Assembly: GCF_029873215.1 (NCBI RefSeq)
Contig: NZ_CP123620.1
Span: 1,116,001-1,180,000, forward strand
Source: Nocardioides sp. BP30
Lineage (GTDB): Bacteria > Actinomycetota > Actinomycetes > Propionibacteriales > Nocardioidaceae
Length of the DNA stretch: 64,000 nt
Direction: 5' to 3'
Shown piece by piece: positions 53,307 to 63,462 of the stretch (the first letter of the stretch is position 1; each line of letters opens with the position of its first letter). The translations under genes and the position numbers were made by a program. The notes below the pieces were generated by a model. The model did not search any database. It was not told where the DNA came from and was given only the letters and a program-made list of their open reading frames with translations.

Positions 53307-54356
53307 ATGACGTCGTCTGAGCCTCTTGTCCTCGGCATCGAGACGTCCTGCGACGAGACCGGCGTCGGCATCGTGCGGGGGCACACGCTCCTCGCCGACG
53401 CGGTGGCCAGCAGCGTCGAGGAGCACGCCCGGTTCGGTGGCGTCGTCCCGGAGGTCGCCTCGCGCGCCCACCTGGAGGCGATGGTGCCGACCATCGAGCG
53501 CGCCTGCGAGAGCGCCGGGATCGCGCTGCGCGACGTCGATGCGATAGCCGTCACCGCCGGCCCCGGCCTGGCCGGGGCGCTGCTGGTCGGCGTCGCCGCG
53601 GCCAAGGCGCTCGCGATCGGGCTGGACAAGCCGCTGTACGGCGTCAACCACCTGGCGGCTCACGTGGCCGTCGACCAGCTCCAGCACGGCGCCCTGCCCG
53701 AGCCCTGCCTGGCGATGCTGGTCTCGGGAGGTCACTCCTCGCTGCTCCGCGTCGGCGACGTCACCGGCGACATCGAGCCGCTCGGGGCCACCATCGACGA
53801 CGCCGCTGGGGAAGCCTTCGACAAGGTCGCCCGCCTGCTCGGCCTGGGGTTCCCCGGGGGCCCGGTGATCGACCGGACGGCCACCTCCGGCTCGAGCATC
53901 GCCATCGACTTCCCGCGCGGGCTCAGCTCGCGCCGCGACCTGGAGCGGCACCGGTTCGACTTCTCCTTCTCCGGGCTGAAGACAGCCGTCGCTCGCTGGG
54001 TGGAGGCCAGGGAACGCTCCGGTGAGCCCGTGCCGGTCGCCGACGTGGCGGCATCGTTCCAGGAGGCTGTCTGCGACGTACTCGTCCGCAAGGCGCTCGA
54101 CGCCGCCTCCTCGCAGGGCATCGAGGACATCGTGATCGGCGGCGGCGTGGCAGCGAACAGCCGGCTGCGCGTGCTGGCCGAGGAGCGGGCCGCCGCGCTG
54201 GGCATCCGGGTGCGGGTTCCGCGGCCGGGGCTGTGCACCGACAACGGCGCGATGGTGGCGGCGCTGGGGGCCGAGATGGTCGCCCGCGGCCGTACCCCCT
54301 CCGCGCTCGACCTGCCCGCGGACTCCTCCCAGCCGGTCACCGAGGTCCTGGCCTGA
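53307..54356 (+). CDS. tsaD: tRNA N6-adenosine threonylcarbamoyltransferase TsaD
   Basis: The 349-residue protein has [17 protein letters not shown], the metal-binding [44 protein letters not shown] and [11 protein letters not shown] with the C-terminal [11 protein letters not shown]. It transfers the threonylcarbamoyl group onto A37 of ANN-decoding tRNAs together with TsaB and TsaE. ATG 53307 starts the fold directly; the long frame upstream is antisense to the phosphatase gene. The start has no Shine-Dalgarno sequence and a weak CACAAT box six bases upstream. Confidence 0.97.
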   Translation: MTSSEPLVLGIETSCDETGVGIVRGHTLLADAVASSVEEHARFGGVVPEVASRAHLEAMVPTIERACESAGIALRDVDAIAVTAGPGLAGALLVGVAAAKALAIGLDKPLYGVNHLAAHVAVDQLQHGALPEPCLAMLVSGGHSSLLRVGDVTGDIEPLGATIDDAAGEAFDKVARLLGLGFPGGPVIDRTATSGSSIAIDFPRGLSSRRDLERHRFDFSFSGLKTAVARWVEARERSGEPVPVADVAASFQEAVCDVLVRKALDAASSQGIEDIVIGGGVAANSRLRVLAEERAAALGIRVRVPRPGLCTDNGAMVAALGAEMVARGRTPSALDLPADSSQPVTEVLA

Positions 54357-54410
54357 GGTTGAGTCGGGCCTGCGTCCGGGTTGAGTCGGGCCTGCGTCCG
54401 GGTTGAGTCG
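54357..54410 (+). repeat. 22-base tandem repeats after tsaD
   Basis: One partial (54357-54366) and two complete units (54367-54388 and 54389-54410) of GGCCTGCGTCCGGGTTGAGT plus CG begin right after the tsaD stop. The unit differs from that at 44979-45044 by a single C to T change. Confidence 0.85.
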
Positions 54411-54446
54411 GCCTATGTCGCCTCCAGCGTCCGAGGGCACTCTCGA

Positions 54447-54500
54447 GGCAGGCCTACCGCCGCGCGACGCTCCTCGTCCGGCGCGTCGTCCGGCAGCGCC
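54447..54500 (-). repeat. Dispersed repeat, copy B
   Basis: Blocks 54447-54465 (19 bases) and 54478-54500 (23 bases) are identical, in reverse complement, to blocks in copy A at 1876-1933. Here the element lies in a non-coding gap, whereas copy A ends a gene. Confidence 0.7.
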
Positions 54501-54682
54501 TCTTCGCATCCCCTCGGCCGGCGGGCGGCGACATGGGCCGAGGCGCCACCCGAAAGTGACGCCTCGACCCGCGGAAGGTGACTCCTCGCAGCGCCTCTTC
54601 GCATCCCCTCGGCCGGCGGGCGGCGACATGGGTCGAGGCGCCACCCGAAAGTGACGCCTCGACCCGCGGAAGGTGACTACTC
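54493..54682 (-). repeat. 95-base tandem duplication at the end of the MMPL gene
   Basis: Copies 54493-54587 and 54588-54682 are identical except for two substitutions (54537 C/54632 region T, and one base near the end). The second copy contains the last codons and TAG stop of the MMPL gene; the first lies beyond the stop. The whole 320-base gap 54357-54676 is repeat-derived and no gene was found in it. Confidence 0.85.
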
Positions 54683-56821
54683 GGCGGCGCCGACCAGTTC
54701 CTTGTCCTCGTCGTGCTTCGCGTCGGCGTGGCCGGGCCACCAGGCGGCGTGGCCGATCAGGGCGGTCAGCGCCGGCGTGAAGAACATCGCCATCACGAAC
54801 GCGGCCATCACGATGCCGAAGGCGACCGAGAAGCCGAGCGTCAGCAGGAAGCTGTTGCCACCCAGCATCAGCGAGGCGAAGGTGCCGGCCAGGATCAGGC
54901 CCGCCACGGCGATGGTCGGGCCGGCGTGCTTGACCGCCTCAGCGGCCGCCTCGCGGGGTTCGCGGCCCTCGCGCGCCTCCTCCCGCAATCGGGTGAGCAT
55001 CAAGATGTTGTAGTCGGTGCCGAGCGCGACGACGAACAGGTAGATCAGGATCGGCAGCATGAACACCAGGCCCTCGTCGCCCTTGATCCGCTGGAAGACG
55101 ATGACCGCGGAGCCCAGGGTCGCACCGAAGCCGAGCGCGACCGAGAGCATGAGGTACCACGGCGCGACCAGCGAGCGGAGCACCAGCCCGAGGATGATCA
55201 TGATGATGATCGCCGCGACGGGGAAGACGACCGAGTAGTCCCTGTTCATCGCGGCCTGGAAGTCGACGTAGACGCCGGTCAGGCCCCCGACGTACGCCGT
55301 CGAGCCCTTCGGTGCCGCGTCGTGCGCCGCCGGGCGCAGGTCGTCCTTCACCGTGCTGATCGCTGCGTCGGAGGAGGGATCGTTCTTCAACGTGACCATG
55401 AACAACGCGGTCTTGCCGTCGGAGGACCCGATCGCCTGGGGCGAGACCTGGGCGACTCCCGGCACCTTCGACAGCGTCGCCTGGAAGTCGGTGAAGTCGG
55501 CCTTGTCCAGCGGAGTGCCGCTGTCGGAGGTCAGCACGATCGGTGTCGGCTGGGTGGCGCCGGCGGAGAGGCCGCCGTCCTCCATCGTCTGGGTGGCCTG
55601 GGCCGACTCGACGTTCGATGCGGAGTTGGACGAGCTGAGGTCGAAGGTGGGGTTGTAGCCGCCGCCGACGAAGATGAACAGGGTCAGGATGACCAGCAGG
55701 CCGCCGGAGACCGCGGCGAAGCGGGTGGGGTGCTTGCCGAGCGCGCTGCCGATCGCGCCGAAGCCGCGGCTGTCCTTCGGCGCCTGGTCCCACTTCTTCG
55801 AGGGCCAGAACAGCGCACGGCCGAGCACGTTGACCACCGCCGGAACCAGGGTGAGGGCGGCGACGAGCATGACGGCGACAGCGATCGCCAGCGCCGGGCC
55901 CATCGAGCGGAACAGTCCGAGCGAGGACAGCGACAGGGTCAGGAAGGCGACGATCACCGCGCCGCCGGCGGACGCGATCGCCTCGCCAGCGCGCTCCACG
56001 GCTCCCATGACGGCGGTCTTGTGATCGGCGCCCTTGCGCCGCAGCTCGCGGAAGCGGAACAGGTAGAAGAGGAAGTAGTCGGTGCCGATGCCGAACAGCA
56101 CCACGCCCAGGATCACGTTGAGGGAGCTGTCGGCCTTGAGGTCGAAGACCTTGGCGGCGATGCCGATGAAGCCGTCGGCGACCAGGAAGGCGACGATGAC
56201 CATGAGGATCGGCGAGAGCGCCGCCATCACGCTGCGGAAGATGATGCCGAGCAGGACCAGGATCAGCACGATGGTGGCGAGCATGACGATCGCCTCGGCG
56301 TTCTTGCCCGACTGCGACTGATCGTAGGACTGCGGCAGGGTGCCGGTGGTCTGCGCCTCGAGGTCGGTGCCGTGGGTGGCCTGGGTGAGCTGGTGACGCA
56401 TGTCGGTGACCTGGTCGAAGTCCTTCTGGTCCTGACCGGTGACGTTGTCGGCCATGCCGACGTTGACGATCGCCACCTGCCGGGAGTCCGAGGCGGTGAC
56501 CTCCCCGACCGAGGTGTAGTCCGAGCCCAGCTTGAGGCCCTTCGCGATGTCGCCGGCCTTCGTCAGGTCAGCCGTCGACAGCGGGGAGCCGTCGGTGCGG
56601 GAGAAGACGATGGTGGCGCCCGAGTCGTCCTGCTGCGGGAACGCCGAGGACATCAGGTTGCTGGCCTTGATGGACTCGTAGTGCTGGGGCAGGAAGTCGG
56701 ACTGGTCGGTGGTCGACTTGAGCTTGGGGGCGAACGCCACCACCAGCACGGTCAGGACCAGCCAGGCTGCGATGATGTACCAAGGACGACGGGCCGCGGT
56801 GCGGCCTAGGGCGCGGAACAT
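54677..56821 (-). CDS. MMPL-family RND transporter
   Basis: The 714-residue protein has the MMPL layout: membrane helix 1 (YIIAAWLVLTVLVVAFAP), an extracytoplasmic domain with SDFLPQHYESIKA, five helices including the GTDYFLFYLFRFRELRRKG motif, a second extracytoplasmic domain (about 385-530) and a second set with GTDYNILMLTRLREEAREG. These proteins export lipids or drugs using the proton gradient. ATG 56821 is preferred over GTG 56827, as a TAGGTT box lies six bases before it. Its 3' end is inside the 95-base duplication. Confidence 0.95.
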   Translation of the reverse strand: MFRALGRTAARRPWYIIAAWLVLTVLVVAFAPKLKSTTDQSDFLPQHYESIKASNLMSSAFPQQDDSGATIVFSRTDGSPLSTADLTKAGDIAKGLKLGSDYTSVGEVTASDSRQVAIVNVGMADNVTGQDQKDFDQVTDMRHQLTQATHGTDLEAQTTGTLPQSYDQSQSGKNAEAIVMLATIVLILVLLGIIFRSVMAALSPILMVIVAFLVADGFIGIAAKVFDLKADSSLNVILGVVLFGIGTDYFLFYLFRFRELRRKGADHKTAVMGAVERAGEAIASAGGAVIVAFLTLSLSSLGLFRSMGPALAIAVAVMLVAALTLVPAVVNVLGRALFWPSKKWDQAPKDSRGFGAIGSALGKHPTRFAAVSGGLLVILTLFIFVGGGYNPTFDLSSSNSASNVESAQATQTMEDGGLSAGATQPTPIVLTSDSGTPLDKADFTDFQATLSKVPGVAQVSPQAIGSSDGKTALFMVTLKNDPSSDAAISTVKDDLRPAAHDAAPKGSTAYVGGLTGVYVDFQAAMNRDYSVVFPVAAIIIMIILGLVLRSLVAPWYLMLSVALGFGATLGSAVIVFQRIKGDEGLVFMLPILIYLFVVALGTDYNILMLTRLREEAREGREPREAAAEAVKHAGPTIAVAGLILAGTFASLMLGGNSFLLTLGFSVAFGIVMAAFVMAMFFTPALTALIGHAAWWPGHADAKHDEDKELVGAAE

Positions 56822-56943
56822 GACCACAACCTAATCGAGCCCGGTGACATTTCCGCCCCGCTCAGGGGCATCTCAGGGGTGCGCCAGGGTGATTCACGAC
56901 CAACCTCACGGGCCGCCCCTGACATGTGTCACGGACGGCGGCC

Positions 56944-58137
56944 TCAGAAGGGCTGCACGAGCAGACAGGTGCCCTCATCGGCCACCCGGGTCAGCACGAT
57001 CGTCGCCTCGTTGGGACCCTGGGGGGCGAGCCGCCGGCGCAGCTCCTCGGGCACCACGGCGACGCCGCGCTTCTTGATCGTGAGCCGGCCGACGCCGCGC
57101 TCGCGCAGCGCCGCGCGCAACGCGCGCTCGCGATAGGGCAGCACCTCCAGCACCCGGTAGCCGCGTGCGAACGGCGTGCGGAAGGACTGGTCGCTGGTGA
57201 CGTAGGCGATCCGGTCGTCGAGCAGGCCGCCGCCCACGCCTGCCGCCACCGCCGTGACCAGGCCGGCCCGGATGACGGCACCGTCGGGCTCGTAGAGGAA
57301 CTCGCCGACGGCCCGTACGTCGACGCCGCCCTCACCCAGCGGCGGAGCGTCCTCGTCGGTCAGCGTCGCCAGGCCGCCGTCAGCGATCACTGTCGCGCGG
57401 CGGTGCACGGTGGCCAGCCGGCCCGACCAGAGCGCGGCCTCCTTGACCTCGCCACGGTCGCTGACGAACTCCGCCTCGACCCCGTCGGGGACGAGCTCGT
57501 GCGGAATGCCCGGCGCGACCTTCACGCAGGCGTCGCGCGCCAGCAGGCTGAGGACGAACGGCCACGGCGGCGTCCAGCCCTCGGTGTCCAGCAACCGCCC
57601 GCGCGAGCGGTTGTTGGTGCGCCGGGCGGGGTCGGCGAAGGCCACCTCGAAGGCGGTGTGGTCGAGCTCGGTCGCGTCCGCCACGGACACGGCACCGGGC
57701 AGGCCGAGTGCGTCGAGGTTGGCCCGCGCCACCGCGACCCGCTCGGGGTCCAGGTCGACGCCGGCGGAGGTGATGCCGGCGCGCGCCATCGCGATCAGGT
57801 CACCTCCGATGCCACAGCCCAGGTCGATGGCCGAGCCGGCGCCGAAGGCCACGAGCCGGGCGGCGCGGTGCTCGGCCACGGCCTGCCGGGTGGCCTGCTC
57901 GAGGCCGTCGGGGGTGAAGTACATCGCCGCGGCCGCCGCGCCGAACTTCGGCACCGCGCGCCGACGCAGCTCGGCCTGGCTCATCGCCACGGCGACGTAC
58001 GGCGCGGCGACACCCGCGAACTCCCGTCGCAGCACCGACTGCGCCTGCAGCGGATCCTCCCCACCGAGTGCGACCGCCCGGGCGAGCAGCGTCTGGCCGG
58101 GGTCGGTGAGCAGCCAGGCGAAGGCGTCGAGGTCCAC
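56944..58137 (-). CDS. THUMP-like-domain SAM-dependent methyltransferase
   Basis: The 397-residue protein has an N-terminal helical part with ALGGEDPLQAQSVLRREF and KFGAAAAAMYFTPDGLEQAT, a SAM-binding AIDLGCGIGGDLIAMARAG (about residue 102) and VDLDPERVAVARANL, a FADPARRTNNRSRGRLLD motif at the active-site position, and a C-terminal THUMP-like region with RRLTIKKRG-type motif (here VGRLTIKKRGVAV). The family is predicted to methylate nucleic acid, but the substrate is not proven. It is divergent from groES and lies downstream of the CIRCE-bearing gap. Confidence 0.85.
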   Translation of the reverse strand: MDLDAFAWLLTDPGQTLLARAVALGGEDPLQAQSVLRREFAGVAAPYVAVAMSQAELRRRAVPKFGAAAAAMYFTPDGLEQATRQAVAEHRAARLVAFGAGSAIDLGCGIGGDLIAMARAGITSAGVDLDPERVAVARANLDALGLPGAVSVADATELDHTAFEVAFADPARRTNNRSRGRLLDTEGWTPPWPFVLSLLARDACVKVAPGIPHELVPDGVEAEFVSDRGEVKEAALWSGRLATVHRRATVIADGGLATLTDEDAPPLGEGGVDVRAVGEFLYEPDGAVIRAGLVTAVAAGVGGGLLDDRIAYVTSDQSFRTPFARGYRVLEVLPYRERALRAALRERGVGRLTIKKRGVAVVPEELRRRLAPQGPNEATIVLTRVADEGTCLLVQPF

Positions 58138-58162
58138 CCGTCCATCCTCTCAGCGACCGGCC

Positions 58163-58189
58163 CTGGCACTCGTTGTGGCTGAGTGCTAA
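58163..58189 (+). promoter_or_regulatory. CIRCE element 1 (HrcA operator)
   Basis: CTGGCACTC, nine bases, then GAGTGCTAA closely matches the CIRCE consensus TTAGCACTC-N9-GAGTGCTAA. It overlaps a likely promoter: TGGCAC (58164-58169) and TAACGT (58187-58192) are 17 bases apart. Confidence 0.9.
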
Positions 58190-58197
58190 CGTCTGAC

Positions 58198-58224
58198 TTG
58201 GCACTCTCGCATCGAGTGTGCCAA
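58198..58224 (+). promoter_or_regulatory. CIRCE-like element 2
   Basis: TTGGCACTC (58198-58206), seven bases, then GAGTGTGCCAA (58214-58224) forms an imperfect inverted repeat of the same type, at or just after the expected transcription start. Two operators before groES are known in Streptomyces. Confidence 0.7.
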
Positions 58225-58326
58225 CGCCTGCGACACGAGCACGACCCCCGCGACGGCGTGCTCGCGGCGCCAGGCATCCACGTTCATCACCCAACAGCAG
58301 ATCAGTGTGAAGGGGAGGTCGACACC

Positions 58327-58620
58327 GTGTCGATCAACATCAAGCCTCTCGAGGACCGCATCGTCATCAAGCAGGTCGAGGCTGAGCAGACCACCGCGTC
58401 CGGCCTGGTCATCCCGGACACCGCCAAGGAGAAGCCCCAGGAGGGCGAGGTCCTGGCCGTCGGTCCGGGTCGTGTCGACGACAACGGCAACCGCATCCCG
58501 CTCGACGTGGCCGTCGGCGACAAGGTCATCTACAGCAAGTACGGCGGCACCGAGGTCAAGTACGCCGGCGAGGAGTTCCTCATCCTCAGCGCCCGCGACA
58601 TCCTCGCTGTGATCGCCTGA
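58327..58620 (+). CDS. groES: Co-chaperonin GroES
   Basis: The 97-residue protein has [19 protein letters not shown], the mobile-loop region [18 protein letters not shown], the dome [16 protein letters not shown] and the C-terminal [20 protein letters not shown]. It caps the GroEL ring. GTG at 58327 follows AAGGGGAGG and gives the family's usual length; the open frame upstream is the regulatory region. groEL follows after a 99-base gap that contains a strong hairpin. Confidence 0.97.
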   Translation: MSINIKPLEDRIVIKQVEAEQTTASGLVIPDTAKEKPQEGEVLAVGPGRVDDNGNRIPLDVAVGDKVIYSKYGGTEVKYAGEEFLILSARDILAVIA

Positions 58621-58632
58621 CGCAGCGCCTGA

Positions 58633-60342
<1,710 letters not shown>

Positions 60343-60359
60343 TCCTCGGATCGCACCGC

Positions 60360-60398
60360 CGAGTCGGCGCTCGTTCACAGCGAACGGGCGCCGACTCG
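60360..60398 (+). terminator. Terminator after groEL
   Basis: A stem of 17 base pairs including one G-T pair (60360-60376 with 60382-60398) closes on the loop ACAGC, 17 bases after the groEL stop. It is followed by GTGCATTTCC rather than a long U-run. Confidence 0.75.
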
Positions 60399-60648
60399 GT
60401 GCATTTCCGGCGCGAGCCCGCGCTGACGCGGCGGCGCGCCCGCGGGACCCGCATGGACGGGTCGTGTCGTCCTCGACGTGACTCGACCGCGACCGTCGGG
60501 TTCGCAACACCGTCGGGGTGGACGTGCCGGATCGGCGGTGGGGAGTAGCGGTCTGCCGGGTCACCGGCCGCCATCTGGACCGGGGTACTAGCATCTGTCG
60601 TGTAAGTGCATAATATCCATCGACTTTATGTTTTACCGAGGAGGCAGC
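60399..60648 (+). promoter_or_regulatory. Gap with AT-rich promoter region of the amino-acid transporter
   Basis: Most of this 250-base gap is GC-rich and holds no convincing gene. Bases 60585-60640 are unusually AT-rich for this genome and include CATAAT/TAATAT (60609-60616) as likely -10 sequences, with a possible -35 (CTAGCA, 60588-60593) 17 bases before TAATAT. GAGGAGG (60639-60645) is the Shine-Dalgarno sequence for the permease. Confidence 0.5.
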
Positions 60649-61620
60649 GTGAGCCTTGTGGCCGGGCCCGTGGAGACGGGCGCCCTCGACCGACGCTCGG
60701 GCGACGACGAGCTCGTCGCCGCTCGGCTGGTCCCCCGACGTAGGCCCGGACAGTGGATCTCCGCGGCCATCGCGCTCGTGGCCGTCGCGGCGTTGCTGCG
60801 CAGCGTCTTCACCAATCCGCACTTCCAGTGGGACGTGGTGCGTTACTTCTTCCTGCGTCCCTCCATCCTCGACGGCCTCCTGCTCACCTTGTGGCTCACG
60901 GCGGCGGTGGTGATCTCGGGCTACCTGCTGGGCATCGTGGTCGCGGTGATGCGGCTCTCGGGCAACCCGGTGCTGTCGACGGTCAGCTTCGCCTTCACCT
61001 GGTTCTTCCGCTCGGTCCCACCGCTGGTGCAGCTGCTGCTGTGGTTCAACCTGGCCTCGCTCTACCCGACGCTCTCCTTCGGCATCCCGTTCCTGCCGCC
61101 CTTCGGGAGCGTCCACACCGCGCACCTCTTCACCGCGCTGCTGGCCGCCTACGTCGGCCTGACGCTGGACGTCGCGGCGTTCTCCGGCGAGATCGTCCGT
61201 GGCGGCCTGCTGTCGGTCGAGCACGGTCAGACCGAGGCGGCCAAGTCGCTGGGGCTGGGCAAGGGCCGCATCTTCCGGCGGATCGTGCTGCCGCAGGCGA
61301 TGCCCGCGATCGTCCCGGCCAGCGGCAACATGGTGATCGGGATGCTCAAGGCGACCTCGATCATCAGCATGCTCGGTGCCGACGACCTGCTGCACAAGGC
61401 ACAGCTCATCTACGGCCAGAACTACCTGATCATCCCGCTGCTGCTGGTAGCGACGATCTGGTACATCATCCTGACCACGATCCTCTCGATCGGTCAGTAC
61501 TTCGTGGAGCGCTACTACGCCCGCGGCAAGGGCGAGCAGCGCGAGAGCCTCTGGCGGGTGGCGCGCGGCAACCTTCCGTTCGCAGGCCTCCGGCGCCGTG
61601 ACCTGGCGGCCCTGTCGTGA
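60649..61620 (+). CDS. Amino-acid ABC transporter permease
   Basis: The 323-residue permease has an N-terminal cytoplasmic tail, a first helix (QWISAAIALVAVAALLRSVF), and the HisMQ-type core: ILDGLLLTLWLTAAVVISGYLLG, WFFRSVPPLVQLLLWF, YVGLTLDVAAFSGEIVRGGLLSV and the EAA loop (TEAAKSLGLGKGRIFRRIVLPQA). A single permease gene is present, implying a homodimer. GTG at 60649 is chosen because GAGGAGG lies before it and after the alternative ATG at 60628. It overlaps the ATPase gene as GTGA. Confidence 0.92.
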   Translation: MSLVAGPVETGALDRRSGDDELVAARLVPRRRPGQWISAAIALVAVAALLRSVFTNPHFQWDVVRYFFLRPSILDGLLLTLWLTAAVVISGYLLGIVVAVMRLSGNPVLSTVSFAFTWFFRSVPPLVQLLLWFNLASLYPTLSFGIPFLPPFGSVHTAHLFTALLAAYVGLTLDVAAFSGEIVRGGLLSVEHGQTEAAKSLGLGKGRIFRRIVLPQAMPAIVPASGNMVIGMLKATSIISMLGADDLLHKAQLIYGQNYLIIPLLLVATIWYIILTTILSIGQYFVERYYARGKGEQRESLWRVARGNLPFAGLRRRDLAALS

Positions 61621-62429
61621 ACGCGCCGGTCGAGCAGGCCGTCGGTCGCTCTCGCGAGGACATGGCCGGCCAGCGCCCGCTGGTGCGCGTACGCGGCCTG
61701 CGCAAGCACTTCGGTCGCCACGAGGTGCTGCGCAGCATCGACCTGGACGTGCCGGCCGGCTCGGTGAGCGTCCTGCTCGGGCCGTCAGGGTCGGGCAAGT
61801 CCACGTTGCTGCGCTGCATCAACCACCTCGAGAAGCCGGACGCCGGCTTCGTCGAGGTGGGCGGGGAGATCATCGGCTACCGGCGCGACGGCGACCGGCT
61901 GCGCGAGCTGCCCGACCGGGCCGTGACCCGGCAGCGGGCCCGCATCGGCATGGTCTTCCAGCAGTTCAACCTCTTCCCCCACAAGACGGTGCTGGAGAAC
62001 ATCATCGAGGGCCAGCTCGCCGCCGGCGTACGCCGCAAGGCAGCGGAGTCGCGCGCCAGCGAGCTGCTGGTCCGGGTCGGTCTGGCCGGCCGCGAGACGT
62101 CGTACCCCCGCCAGCTCAGCGGGGGTCAGCAGCAGCGGGTCGCCATCGCTCGGGCGCTGGCGAACGAGGTCGAGCTGATCCTCTTCGACGAGCCGACCAG
62201 TGCCCTCGACCCGGAGATGGTCGGCGAGGTGCTCGGTGTCATGAAGGACCTCGCCGCCGAGGGTCTGACGATGATCGTCGTCACCCACGAGATCGGCTTC
62301 GCCCGGGAGGCGGCCGACCAGGTCGTCTTCCTCGACGGGGGGCGGATCGTGGAGTCCGGCCCTCCGGGCGAGGTGCTCGCCAACCCCAGGAACGAGCGCG
62401 CCCGCGCCTTCCTCTCCGCCGTGCTGTGA
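61617..62429 (+). CDS. Amino-acid ABC transporter ATP-binding protein
   Basis: The 270-residue ATPase has Walker [16 protein letters not shown] (about residue 52), the Q-loop MVFQQFNLFPHKTVLENI, the signature LSGGQQQRVAIARAL, Walker B LILFDEPTSALDPEMV and switch THEIGFAREAADQVVFLDGG, all typical of GlnQ/HisP-type polar amino acid importers. About 24 extra residues precede the conserved LVRVRGLRKHFG start. GTG 61617 overlaps the permease stop. Confidence 0.94.
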   Translation: MNAPVEQAVGRSREDMAGQRPLVRVRGLRKHFGRHEVLRSIDLDVPAGSVSVLLGPSGSGKSTLLRCINHLEKPDAGFVEVGGEIIGYRRDGDRLRELPDRAVTRQRARIGMVFQQFNLFPHKTVLENIIEGQLAAGVRRKAAESRASELLVRVGLAGRETSYPRQLSGGQQQRVAIARALANEVELILFDEPTSALDPEMVGEVLGVMKDLAAEGLTMIVVTHEIGFAREAADQVVFLDGGRIVESGPPGEVLANPRNERARAFLSAVL

Positions 62430-62469
62430 CGACGGCGGCGTACCACCCCACCCGAGAGAAGGAACATCC

Positions 62470-63435
62470 GTGAAGATCCTCAAGCCGACCGCCCTGGCCG
62501 GGCTCGCCGTGACCCTGGTCGCTCTCGCGGGCTGCGGCAGCTCGTCCGACACGCTCAGCGCGGCGGACAAGAAGGTCGGAGCGCAGACGAGCACCTCGGC
62601 CTCCGCCGACGCCATCCCCACCGAGGACGTCGTCTCGTCGGTGCAGACCGTGACGGCGCTGCACGACAAGCTGCCGGCGGCGGTGAGGTCCAGCGGCGTG
62701 CTGACGCTCGGGACCACTCTGGCCACCGGTGAGGCCGGCCTGCCGCACGTCGGCTCCGACAGCGCGAACAAGCAGGTCGGACTCGACGTCGACCTGCGCG
62801 ACGCGGTCGCCAAGGTGCTCGGCGTGAGCTGGAAGATCTCCGACGGCTCGTTCGAGACCATCGTGCCCGGCGTCCAGTCCGGCAAGTACGACGTCGGCCA
62901 GGACAACTTCGCCGTCACCTCGGCCCGGCTGCCAGTGGTCGACTTCGCCACCTACCTCAAGGACGGCCAGGGCTTCGTGGCCGCCAAGAACAGCTCGCTG
63001 GGCGCCGTCACCAAGCTCACCGACGTCTGCGGCCACACGGTCTCCACGGGCACCGGCTCCAGCTTCCAGCAGATCCTGGATGCCGGCGTGAAGGAGTGCA
63101 GCGCGGCCGGCCTGAAGCCGTACACCCCGAAGTACTACAGCGACAACGCCTCGATCCTGCTCGGTCTGCAGAACGGACAGACCGACCTGTACTTCGGACC
63201 GACCCTCGGCGACAAGTACCTGGTCGCCCACCAGCCGAACCTGAAGTTCCTCGGCGAGGTCAGCTCCACCGACGTCGGCTTCGTCACCGCGAAGGGCTCG
63301 CCCCTCGCGCACGTCCTGGTCGACGCGGTCAACGAGCTCATCCACGACGGCACCTACGAGAAGATCTTCGCCAAGTGGGGCGTCGCCGGCTCCGGCATCA
63401 GCCAGTCCGAGTTCAACCCCAAGCCCGCCTTCTAG
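62470..63435 (+). CDS. Amino-acid ABC transporter substrate-binding lipoprotein
   Basis: The 321-residue protein has a lipoprotein signal with lipobox LAGC (Cys22), then a Ser/Thr/Asp linker and a type II (SBP_bac_3) fold: VLTLGTTLATGEAGLPHVG, VGLDVDLRDAVAKVLGVSWK, DFATYLKDGQGFVAAKNSS, HTVSTGTGSSFQQIL and the C-terminal YEKIFAKWGV. Two cysteines in the second domain (VCGH and ECSA) may form a disulfide. The ligand is a polar amino acid or related compound, not further defined. It is the third gene of the importer operon, behind a GAGAAGGAA site. Confidence 0.93.
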   Translation: MKILKPTALAGLAVTLVALAGCGSSSDTLSAADKKVGAQTSTSASADAIPTEDVVSSVQTVTALHDKLPAAVRSSGVLTLGTTLATGEAGLPHVGSDSANKQVGLDVDLRDAVAKVLGVSWKISDGSFETIVPGVQSGKYDVGQDNFAVTSARLPVVDFATYLKDGQGFVAAKNSSLGAVTKLTDVCGHTVSTGTGSSFQQILDAGVKECSAAGLKPYTPKYYSDNASILLGLQNGQTDLYFGPTLGDKYLVAHQPNLKFLGEVSSTDVGFVTAKGSPLAHVLVDAVNELIHDGTYEKIFAKWGVAGSGISQSEFNPKPAF

Positions 63436-63462
63436 AGCGGCGCTCGAGCAGAGGAGCAGCAC

